From: Phytophthora colocasiae
Taxonomy: Eukaryota > Oomycota > Peronosporomycetes > Peronosporales > Peronosporaceae
Assembly: GCA_018806915.1 (NCBI GenBank)
Contig: JAGKQI010000084.1
Coordinates: 744,001-808,000 of the forward strand
DNA: 64,000 nucleotides
Direction of reading: 5' to 3'
Shown here: positions 16,114-25,621 of the stretch, piece by piece
Numbering within the stretch: position 1 is the stretch's first letter
Layout: every line of letters begins with the position of its first letter
Notes under the pieces: generated by a model
What the model was told of the DNA's origin: nothing
Databases searched by the model: none
The model's input: only the letters and a program-made list of their open reading frames with translations
Translations under genes and position numbers: made by a program

Positions 16114-18229
16114 ACTGGACTCGACAAGATAGTCGATGACTCATGAAGTGAGCCCACAGTGACTACCAGTAAGGCTGAATGAGATGTCAAGTGGATGAAG
16201 TCGCGGGGTGACGTGTTGATCGATCTCGACTGTTAGTTGGAGTGAGTCAAGTCTTGGTCGGGGAGGCTGCAACTTTATTATGGAGTTCTCGAAGTGATGG
16301 TTTGGTCGTGTTCGGGGAGTACCACATACCCGAAGTACCTGCTGCTGATCGACTCAGTCACTGACCGAAGTAGTTGATTTTGATCGACTTCTCCACTAAC
16401 CGAAGTAGCTGCTGCTGATCGACTCCGCCACCGCGCGAAGTAGCTGGTGCTAAGTAGCTGCTGGTGATTGACTTCGCCACTGCGCGGAGTAGCTGCTGGT
16501 GATCAACCTCCTCCACCTGCTGGCTGAACGACTTACCGTCGATCAACTCTACCCGCGACTGAAATAATTGATGCTGATTGACTTCGAGGTGAACACTGAA
16601 GTGAAGTACTTGCGGAATGAACTAAATACTATCTTTCGACTCTGACGTGAACACTGACCAAAGTTGCTGGCGTTCGACTCTACAAGTGACGGAAGTACTA
16701 TTTGCCTGGAGTTACTAGTTGCCTGAAGTACTAGCTGTCTGGGGTACTTGTTGCCTGGTGTACTTGCTGCCTGAACTACCTACTCTTTGTCGACTCCAGG
16801 GTCTGACTGGTCTACTTGCTGTCATGCGTTTTGGACGTGAAGACTGACCGGGTTACTTGGACCTCGGATTCGAAGTGAACCATGGCTGGAGTAGATGTGC
16901 TACTTGAATTCGAAGTGACCTGTCCGACCTACTCACGGCAGTCCGAACTCGATGTGGAACCCTGGCTACTTGCTGCTACCTGCGAAACATCGGCGCTGAG
17001 AGTGAAGTCGAACTACTGAGTGGAACTCAAGTTGAAGTGAGCAGAGGTTGTGTCTGATGAGCCCACTTAGAGAAGCGGCTTTGATACCCTCTTGCTCGTG
17101 TGACTTCAAGATGAGTGGCTGGTAGAACATCTACTTCGTGATGAGTGACTGGCCGAGCTACTTCTAACTACTTCGTGATGAGTGACTGGTTCGAGCTTGA
17201 AACATCTACCTGGATAAGTGACCGAGTGTTGTGAGACTGCTTGGTGAAGTGACTTCGAGAACTGTGCGAACGTACTGCTGGATAGTTAGAGGGGATCTCT
17301 TCGATGACTCGCTGAGGCTTATGGAAGCTGTGTCCTGACAATACCAGATGGTTCTCTTTGACAAGGATTCTGGGCCACTACTACTACCCTAAGTGACTAC
17401 CTTTTTTTCGGGGAAGTACTCTATTCTGTTCGAGCGACATCGACTACTCCTTTTAATTGCGAGTTCGAAGTTGAAGTGTGAAGTGATCCTGACTGTGGTG
17501 ACCTCTTGAATGTGAATTGTTCGGTCCGGCCGTGCGGAATATTCACCCTGCTTTGATCTATCCTGTCCGATACTCTGCTACTTCCTACCTGATCCACTAT
17601 CTGAGCGTTTCGAGTTGTTCAATTACTTCGACTGTCTCTAAATTGTGGTTAATTTCTACGTCGGCCAGTATCGCCTGGGCAAGAAGCCCTACCGAGTTGA
17701 ACGAGGACGTTCAACGTTTTGGTCGGGGAGTATGTCCCGTACCCTGGAATTCTACGTGTGAACCAGCTTCGGGTGTGCTTCTTGTCCGTCGACATTGTCG
17801 ACTTCGAGTTCACCACGGTGCTGGGAGTTGTGAGTTGTCTGGACACTGAAGTAGCTGGTGGGCCTAGTGTACTGTCCGATGTCTACTCTGTTCGGAGGTA
17901 CTCCCTCTTGGACGACGGACATAGAACGTGAACTACTTCCAAGTACCTCTTGCGTGCTCTTCGCGCTGAGGACGGAGGTCGCCTCTCGGTCTCTAAGTCA
18001 TCCAAGTTGGAGGTGTGTCACCCCTACAAGTGCTGGTCAAGACCTCGCGTGAATCTAGTCAGTCTCGAATTTACCTGCTGAACAACAAGCCAGAACAAGA
18101 AATTTTGCATTTTACACTCTCGTCTACTCTTCTACTACTAGTATAGTCTTCGTGCACCCCGTCCGGGTCCGTACTCTTCAACAGCCCGCGGGTACCCGAT
18201 CCTTAGTGACCCACCGAAAGGGGGTCGCG
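16114..18229. other. 3' noncoding region of the outer element, possibly including an LTR
   Basis: There is no convincing ORF. The sequence is made of recurring words such as GAAGTAGCTGCTG, TGACTGG and CTACTTC, and holds a 35-bp tandem array. The end, GGGGGTCGCGACA at about 18217-18229, directly abuts the gene-family fragment. An LTR could lie here, but its start cannot be fixed without the left copy. Confidence 0.5.
16331..16519. repeat. Five degenerate 35-bp tandem repeats
   Basis: Units begin CGAAGTAGCTGCTG, or a close variant, at 16331, 16366, 16401, 16436 and 16485. The fourth is 49 bp because of an internal partial duplication. Each unit contains TGATCGACT or a variant of it. Confidence 0.8.
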
Positions 18230-18402
18230 ACAATTTCCTCTATGTCACAAAGGAGAAAGTTCCGATTAAGTCGAAAGCCGCGATGATGAGCGTCATCACA
18301 AGTGCACACCACTTGAATGCACGTCATCGACTACACGACGATGTTCTAGGACTAATTTTTGTCTTTGCTTCGACCCCTGCCCAGCGATTAGTGCTTCTGT
18401 AA
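18230..18402 (+). pseudogene. Family copy A: C-terminal fragment truncated by the outer element
   Basis: The fragment encodes the family's C-terminus (KEKVP, then LHRLH/LIFVFASTPAQR) and stops at 18400-18402. Everything upstream has been displaced by the outer element, whose edge lies just before ATTTCCTCT. It is closest to copy D (28440-30258), which lacks about 10 bp present here. The rest of this copy presumably lies left of the window. Confidence 0.75.
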
Positions 18403-18836
18403 CAGGTTGGGTCCCTCTCACTGCCTGCCCAGTGGCCATTGCGCGCGTTTCGTACTGAGTAGGCGGAAGTAAATCGAAACGCGAGCAGCAGCATCTACAA
18501 TATGAAGCGCGTGGGTAATTGGGGCCTGAGAGAGGAAAGTACTTTCGAGGAAGAGCAACGGCGAACGAGATAGAGGAGGAGAGTAGTGGACAAGTTAGAA
18601 GACTAGGGCGGATTTACTAGCCTAATTAGAATGGTTATTCGAGTTCATTCCGTAGAAACAGTAGCACAGCTTACCTCAATAACTCTCTCTCCCCCCAAAA
18701 AAATACAATTTGAAGCACCACTTGCTAGCTCGGGAAGCCTGCTCTTGATTTCATGATAATTAAATTTTAAGGGGCAACAGAAAGCTCTGCTTGTAAACAC
18801 AGTTTAGTAAAAAAAACAGGTTAGGTCTATACCGTA
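18403..18836. other. Intergenic spacer, inverted copy of 27905-28400
   Basis: No gene is seen. The sequence matches the minus strand of 27905-28400 with small differences, including a C/A run near 18690 that corresponds to the G run at 28047. It is split from its continuation at 22936 by the PiggyBac element. Confidence 0.8.
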
Positions 18837-18857
18837 TTAACCCCTCCAACCCGGAGT

Positions 18858-18904
18858 GCTGCATAATGCAGCTTAGGCCTTTTTATTATGCTGCATTATG
18901 CAGC
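18858..18904. repeat. Left subterminal palindromes of the PiggyBac element
   Basis: GCTGCATAATGCAGC (18858-18872) and its reverse complement GCTGCATTATGCAGC (18890-18904) lie 17-63 bp from the left end. They are candidate transposase-binding repeats. Confidence 0.75.
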
Positions 18905-19171
18905 GTAACGTTGAATTTATCTTGATGTTTGTATGTGGAAAAAAATCACATGAATCGACGCATACTGAAATCAAGATGCAAAAATGATGGGCAAATATCT
19001 TGCACCGAATACACTTAACGATTTGCCAGACATAAACGTTGTCTTTCATTTTTTCAGAAATATGATATTCAGCAGGATAGATATGCCCATGAGCAGGTAA
19101 ATGTCGCAACAGTGGCGCCCGCCAACCATCCATTTCATTTCAGAACTCGCCGGCTCCCGCACAAACCACCC

Positions 19172-22100
19172 ATGCCAGTCACACGCGGGAAAAACCTTCT
19201 CCGCGCTCGTGAGCTTTCTTTCAAGTCTGTTTGGCGCGAGCTTCGGGCACAAGGATGGACCTCAAGGAAGGCACCAGTGCACAGTCTCGACGATCGCTAC
19301 CGGTATGTGAGACCAGGTGGCGACCCCAAGGGCGAAGAAGGCGTTGACTTCTTTATCGGCGCGGAGGCTGTGCTCGAGTACTACGTGAACTGTACGTATA
19401 CGATGTTTACTTCGTTTATATTGTAGACTGAATGCAATTTGGGCTCGTTATGTATAAAGGTTTGCCTCCTGTATCGATTACAGGTCCAGCTCCCGGACCA
19501 GCGCCAGCTTCAGTGCCCGCGCCAGCTTTAGCGGCCACGCCAGTTCTAGAGGACGCGCCAGCTCCAGCGGTCACAGGATCTCCAATGGCCACGCCGGCTG
19601 CCGTATCGACGACGCCTCCACCAGTCATGCCCAGTCCCCACTCGCCTCAACCTTCGGTTGATAACCCAGCTGCGTTCACAACACCAGTGCGCGGCAAGGG
19701 CAAGCAAAGGCTTCGCTCTAATGGACCAGCGAGAGGACGGCTTATCCCCACCTCTCCGCACGAAGTGATTGACCTCGAAGCCGTCTCCGAGGAGGATGAC
19801 GATGAAGTAGACGACGACGACGGTGACGAGGACTTCGTGGACGACGACATTGTTGGGAGTGTCAGTGATGCGGGAACTATTGAGTCTGTCGACGAGAGCT
19901 TCCAACCTGAGATATGTAAGTGTCTGTACATGCGTTCTGTCGTGATGGTGTATGCTGACTCGTATGCTGTCTCTTATGTCAACTCTAATGCTGTCCCTTT
20001 GCCGACCCTTATGCTAACCCTTATGCCGACTGTTACGTTGACTCGTATGCTGAATATTTAGCAACCCGTGACGTGATGTCGGATCGAGTTGATGATCTCA
20101 ACCTGACCGCACCAGACGAAGACGCGAAGGACTTTGAGGTTATGGAGTCAGGTGACGAGGCAGCCAAGGACGACATGTTTGTTGATGACGATAATGCTGA
20201 CATTTTCCCGGGTGATGTCCACGAAATTGGTGAGTTGGTCGATGATGATGATACAGAAGCTGATGTGGAGCACGAATTCCTGTTTGCCGAGCGGTTTTTG
20301 GATGACATTGGTGGGGTTCAAGAGGTTCTCGCTGGCAACCTGAAGAAGGAAGTGTTGAAGGACATGGCAAAGAATGGCTGGGAGGACGTCGTGCAACCGG
20401 ATACGCACGAGTACATGCAAACGCCATATGAGCCTGTTATAAACACGAGTAGCTATCCCGGCCTTCGGCAAGGATACTCAGGAGCAAGTGCCGATGCATT
20501 GAGGCGTGGCGAATCACCCCTGGCATTATTTTTTTACTTCATGCCGGTTCCTTTGTGGCAGCACATTGCAATGTGCACCAACGAGTATCGCAAGGAGATG
20601 ATACCTCAACGCGTGGATGAAGCACTACGAAGATACAAGAAAAGGCGCCGAGCTCACGCTTCTCTACCAAAGAAAACCCGACGAGACATTCTTCATGACT
20701 TGCAAAACGAGAAGACTATTCTGCCACACGAGATCTGTCGGTTCTTTGGATTACTCATTGCACGCGCGATTATGCCAAATCGCGAGAAGCTCGCGAACCA
20801 CTGGAAAACCACGGATGAAGGTGGCATTCCTCGCGGCACCTTTGGAGCCTTCCTTAGTCGAGATCGGTTTCAGCAGATATCCCGTAACCTGCACTTCAAC
20901 CCCAACAATCACGAGCAAGCGAAGCGAGACAGGGCTTGGAAGATCCGAAAACTGGTGGACGTGCTACAGACCACGTTTGAACGCGGGTATGTCGCCCCTG
21001 CGTATCTCGCTTTTGATGAAGCTATTTTGCCCAGTCGCAGCTCGTTCAACAAGATGCGCGTGTATCTAAAGGACAAGCCACACAAGTGGGGCACAAAGCT
21101 CTTCATGCTATGCAGTGCGGTGACGGCGTACTGCATACGGTGAGTTTTTTTTTTTTGGACCCAAAGTGTTGCTATGCAGCATTATGCAGTTTAAAACTGA
21201 CGTTTTTCAATTCTTACGCTGCATCTATTCAGCTTCGAAGTGTACTGTGGCAAGAAACAACACGCTAGTGACGCCCATAACCCCGACATGAAGTCCGGAC
21301 CTGCAGCAGTAGTGCGTAATTTGTTGGCAGTGTTTGGTCTAGGATCCAACCAGCGTGGCATGCGTTTGGTGGTCGTGGATAGATTTTATACATCGGTCGC
21401 GTTGGCGATACAGCTCCTGCTGATGGGATTCTATTGCGTGGGCACGATCATGACAAACAGAGTTGGCTACTGCAACGAGGTCATTGAAAAAAAGAAGAGT
21501 CGACCAAAAGAAATTGATCGGGGGTCCTACAAAATAGCAAAGTCCAAGCTCGTTCCCGGTATGACCGCGATATCCTGGTGGGATTTAAGGCCTGTACACT
21601 TCCTAAGTACTGGTGGGAGTCTGGAGCTAGATCGAGTGGCTCGACGGGATTCGTCTGGCAAGCAGCATGAAGTTCCCTGCCCCCGCGTGATCAAAGACTA
21701 CCATGCTTACATGGGGGGCGTGGACGTTCATGATCAGCTCCGCCTACAGCGCTACTCGCTGCAGCGTGCAGTTCGTTTCCAAAAGTACTACAAGTCGCTT
21801 GCCCTTGGGCTAATCGATATGGCGATTGTAAATGGGTACATTATTCACAAGCAGTTCTACAAGGACAAGGAAGGAAAACCTTTGTCGCACGTCGCCTACA
21901 TGAAGACATTGCATTTGCAGTTGTGCCAGCTTCAAGCGTCTGACATGTACGAGGGCAACGAGTTTGGCGTACAGCCAATAGCTACAGCAGAACAACCCCA
22001 GCCGCTGCGTAAAAGCAATGGTGAGAGTGAGCACACCGTCCGGCAGCTGCAGCGTTTTCGAAACCAAACGACCCAGAATAAGCGATATCGTTATGCGTGC

Positions 22101-22406
22101 AAGGTGTGTGCTTCATTGAAGGAAGGGAAGGAGCGCGCCAAGACTTCTACGTTTTACTGCTCGCAGTGCAACAAGGAGGGCCCCATCTTTCTGTGCCTAC
22201 GCGCGCACCGCAAGATTCGCGGAGTTGCCGTAACATGCTGGGATATTTGGCACCGTAACTGGAAAAACGGCCGTTTGATTCCGCCGGAGAGAGCAGGTCG
22301 GTTTCGTATGCGCGTGCGAGGGCCTCAAATGCCCCAAGACTCGTCTGCCGGTGAGCAAACGCCTACACCAAGAAAAAAGCGGAGGACACATACAGCTTCT
22401 GAGTAG
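19172..22406 (+). CDS. PiggyBac transposase (DDE_Tnp_1_7 family)
   Basis: Four exons join in frame: 19172-19391, 19484-19915, 20062-21139 and 21233-22406, giving 967 aa. Introns are GT-AG of 92, 146 and 93 nt. The start is the first ATG in the exon-1 frame (MPVTRGKN). The N-terminal domain (WRELRAQGWTSRK to DFFIGAEAVLEYY) is followed by an Ala/Pro tract and acidic stretches. The catalytic triad Asp sits in AFDEAILPSRS, VVVDRFYTS and MGGVDVHDQ. The C-terminus has a Cys-rich CKVC...CSQC zinc domain, expected to bind the terminal repeats. It would cut and paste the element at TTAA. No stop codon or frameshift is visible, so the protein is probably functional. Confidence 0.9.
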
Positions 22407-22425
22407 CTTACCTAGCTAGTCACTT

Positions 22426-22898
22426 TATGCTGCATTATGCAACGGACTTATGCTGCATAATGCATTGCCTGTATGGTGCATGTGGACCATCAGCAGAAGA
22501 AAGCGCCCGACTCCTTGATCAGATGTTTCTCAACATAAACGCTGTAAAATTGTATATAGGACTTTGTATGAGCAGATTTCCACCTGTTTGCGGTAATCAT
22601 CTGATTGCGAAACCGTTTTACTTGCTTTTCGTATGCCTTCTCTTTTTCTAAAAAATCGAGTTTGGTTTCTCGATATTCGACTGGTCTCTGGCCAATTGCA
22701 CATGGTCTCTGTGCAACACTGCACGGTCCTTCTGCAGCATTATGCAGCTTTGCATGGGGCATCTGGATACAATTTGTTCTGCAACATGCAGGTTAACCGG
22801 GCAGTGTCCTGTCCATCGCCGAGCGTGTGCACACTCCCCAAGCCCTTTTAGCAACGTTCTATACAAATTCCTAGTATAACTGTGCTGCATAATGCAGC
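22426..22898. repeat. Right-side palindromic repeats of the PiggyBac element
   Basis: Copies or near copies of GCTGCATWATGCAGC occur at 22426-22442, 22449-22467, 22732-22748 and 22884-22898. The last is 33 bp from the right terminus. Another near copy lies in intron 3 of the transposase (21173-21189). Confidence 0.7.
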
Positions 22899-22935
22899 GT
22901 AAGAAGGTCAAAATCAGCCGGGCTGGAGGGGTTAA

Positions 22936-23238
22936 ATAGTTTTAGGAAGAGTTAATTATTGTTGGCGGCTGGGCCAATCAGATTCCAGGGATAGTTGTCG
23001 AATGTCGCTCACGGTACTACGGAGCTTTTTGAACAAGGGGCCTAGTCAGTCGTCAATGACAGCGGAAATTTGGAAATTCTACTACGACGATCATATTTCG
23101 AGTGATACATAGAACTCGAACTCCAAACTGAGTGATTGGCTTCTTCGCAATGTGAGAGATTAGCTCCGAGAGCGATGTTGGTCGGTACTAGCTTCTTCGC
23201 CATTGACCTCACAAGGTAATCCACATTCCGCTTTCCTC
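22936..23238. other. Intergenic spacer with a relic gene start
   Basis: This is the continuation of the spacer interrupted by PiggyBac and the inverted counterpart of about 27645-27905. At 23041-23075 the minus strand keeps the start region of a divergent family gene (AATTTCCGCTGTCATTGACGA), truncated a few codons in. Otherwise nothing coding is seen. Confidence 0.65.
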
Positions 23239-24425
23239 CGACTGACTGGAGCTTCCTAGAGCCGTGGCGTGCTGTCTTACACGCTAGTTTTATCCAGAAC
23301 CCCCCCCCCCCCCCGACGGAACTTATAAACACAGTTCAGGTATCATTCGAGTGGTCTATCGTAGGCAACCCACAGAAGAAATGTTCTCTTATGCTTCATT
23401 TGGAAGAAGGCAATCCTGACAATGTGAACCAGCTCATTCAGATTCGAGAGGCAATGGAATTGTTCACTGTCCTTTCAGTAGTCAACACAAAAGCGTTCAT
23501 CGATCGATTTCCGCAGCTTACAGAGTCAATGGGTAAAGGCAGGGATAGGAAAAATACAATATCATACGGATTGGAGGCCTTCATCCAAGCCAATAAATAA
23601 TTGAGTTATTGCCAATTTTTTCGACAATGTCAACCAAGTCAGTAGGTCACATGAATATGTGACACTATGTCGTCTTTTCTCATGAGTTTTTGAACGAGTT
23701 GGTTGCTGTCGATGCGCCTGGATTCAGGAGGGGTTACCTCGAGAACCCTCCCACCGCGTCCAACCTCTCCAACCAACACACACAAGTCATAGTCCGAATT
23801 CCTCGACATCATACATACAACACACAAATCAACTGATATAATATATTTCAGTTAGGAAATGACAAGCAACTGTAATAACCCGTGTGCCCTGTGTGCAAAC
23901 ATGGCCACACCACCCGTTTGGCGATAGTTCTCGCTACCATCCATTGCCAAAACAACCACACATGTCAACGACATTTGGCTATAGCCAAGATTGACCTGTG
24001 TAAAAAATTGCATGTTATTGGGGTTGAGGAGCAATAAATTATGGCAATATGATATTGCCAATATCGGCAATAGTTACGGAAAATTACCAAACCCTGGGTA
24101 AAGGCAACATGAACTGGTATCCAAGCTGGAAATTGGAGCTGCTGCATTCCGACAAAAGGGTTGATTGAGATTTCAGAATCCTCGCCACAATCTCTTTGGC
24201 TGCAGGATTGGTACAGACACCAATCAACTGGTTCTGCATTGAATTCAACCAAAAAAACAGAAACGCTCAAGCCACGATGAACGCTGGAATACCACTGTAA
24301 CGAGTGTACCAGTGGTCCCACGTGAATAGTGGTCATACGCTACTTATATGTAAGAACGTGTCTGAAAGTGTTTTAGCTGCGATTTGTTCGATTGCACACT
24401 GTACAAACCTGTCGACTTCATTAAA
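23239..24425 (+). pseudogene. Family copy B: start lost, MITE insertion, internal deletion
   Basis: The copy begins at the family's TDWSFLEPW equivalent, but a small deletion has removed the ATG. A run of about 15 C near 23299-23314 disturbs the frame. After MLHLEEGNPDNVNQLIQIREAMELF the sequence is split by a hAT-like insertion (23540-24096). It then resumes (NMNWYPSWKL) and jumps from about residue 120 to about residue 260 of the family through an internal deletion. It fades near 24425. The same deletion appears in copy H. It is clearly non-functional. Confidence 0.85.
23540..24096. mobile_element. Non-autonomous hAT-like insertion (MITE)
   Basis: The 557-bp insertion starts CAGGGATAGG and ends CCAAACCCTG, so both ends read inward as CAGGG. 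It is flanked by the exact 8-bp duplication GGTAAAGG (23532-23539, 24097-24104), which is diagnostic of the hAT superfamily. The paralogous copies have a single, slightly diverged site here. It carries no transposase ORF, and the interior is AT-rich with GCCAATAT/ATATTGCC words near the right end. Confidence 0.82.
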
Positions 24426-24639
24426 GTCGACAAGTAGGCCAGGAGGGTTATTAGCAAGTTCTCTGTTTTTTTTCGATTCAGAGTTTTGGAAGGCATTAAT
24501 ATTTTTCAATACGAAAAGCAAAAACAGAGATTACGACCACTTTTAGGTTTGATACGAAAGCATACAACGTCAGCAAAGGAAAACAAACACGTATTCGCGA
24601 GGACCGAGACACGAACGACATACTGCACTCTGCTTTTGT

Positions 24640-24955
24640 GATCCCTTGTCAAACAGGTACATACCACCGAGATCGCCTGTTCGAATTGTGATGAGGGATT
24701 CAAATCGTTTATCAATCTACTCCAGGTGTCTTGGGACTTACACTGTCCAAATTGGCTAGCATCTCGAAATCAATGTGAATCGCTCCTTGAACGTTTTATT
24801 ATCCACCATTGAAAGGACTGTGAACAACTTGATTGCCTCTCTTTTCTGCCGGATTACATTCTGTGGACTCTCTTCTTCCAACTGATGCACAATGTCGAGT
24901 AGACACACTGAGGACACTCGATCCACAGTTAGAGGCGGAGTGTCATTTTCGTTTT
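24640..24955 (-). pseudogene. Family fragment related to copy E (N-terminal)
   Basis: On the minus strand this matches the start of copy E (VDRVSSVCL..DIVHQLEEESPQNVIRQK). It then passes through frameshifts to DTWSRLINDLNPSSQFEQA and ends near 24640. It is shorter than any intact copy. The stretch 24426-24640 to its left is AT-rich and unassigned. Confidence 0.7.
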
Positions 24956-24959
24956 GTTG

Positions 24960-25535
24960 ACCGACTTTGAGGAAGAAGTGTCAAGTTCTGTCCGCTACCG
25001 TGCATGGTTTTATGAAAACAACGTCGTGGAAGCTGTCGTTCCTGGTTTTGGACGGTGTCAAGCTAGAATTGGGGGTGGTGTTTCTCGTGATTCGAGGAGC
25101 AAAGCTCGCAAGGAGTAAGTGCACTTCGCTCGCTTAGAGTGTTCTTTACGTCACTTGAATCTGTGGATTCGGCGATCAATTTACTGGAATTGATGGGCCG
25201 TCATCTGTGCTGTTTGCAGCTAACCTCGGATGTTTACATCAACGAATTCATTATTGATCTGAGTGCGTTGGCTGCTGAATGCCGGGTTCTCCAATCGGCT
25301 GACATCGAGCATTTTAATGGTGGTCTCAGTTCACAATGAAGACCTGATGCAAAGCGTTAAGTACGGCGAGTTGGGTTTGTGCTTATGGAATTCAAATCTA
25401 CGGATGTCGTGTGAGTTAGGCACCCTGCGGTTATTGAAACCCAACGACAAAGTATTTGACAAGAGCGAAACAAAGGATCTGCAGGCACACAATGCTGACT
25501 TCCTCGCTGTCACGAAGGGGAAACTTCCGACGTAT
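24960..25535 (+). pseudogene. Family fragment, C-terminal part, decayed
   Basis: Plus-strand pieces match the C-terminal third of the family: a VPGFGRCQARIGGGV-like stretch, then SLESVDSAINLLELMGRHL, VVSVHNEDL and DLQAHNADFLAVTKGK. At least two frame changes and several stops interrupt it. It converges on the intact copy C, as copy E converges on copy F. Confidence 0.75.
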
Positions 25536-25621
25536 CAATTCAACAAAAACATCGGTAAACTTTCTGCTCTATGCTTCACAGGTTCAGCAGCAATCAGGGT
25601 CTACAGTCACTAGCTCCAAGT

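Larger units (their letters stand above)
1..18229 (+). mobile_element. Outer unclassified retroelement-like sequence, interrupted by a Gypsy element
   Basis: Bases 1-1077 and 14853-18229 form one older element that continues left of the window. Evidence: a long ORF with a CCHC zinc knuckle is split by the Gypsy insertion and becomes continuous again when the insertion is removed; the flanks share unusual word use (GAAGT, AGTGACTGG, CTACTTC); and the right edge at about 18229 cuts abruptly into the 3' end of a family gene. The right end reads GGGGGTCGCGACA, a plausible LTR-type CA end, but no matching left end or target duplication is visible because the left part is outside the window. No RT or transposase is seen, so the class is unknown. 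Confidence 0.6.
18841..22931 (+). mobile_element. PiggyBac-type DNA transposon, apparently intact
   Basis: The element is flanked by TTAA at 18837-18840 and 22932-22935. It has 14-bp terminal inverted repeats, CCCCTCCAACCCGG at the left and the reverse complement of CCCCTCCAGCCCGG at the right (13/14 match). It encodes a full PiggyBac transposase. Removing it plus one TTAA gives a sequence that matches the uninterrupted inverted paralogue at about 27905-27925 (which has TTAG at the site). Palindromic repeats lie close to both ends. Confidence 0.93.
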
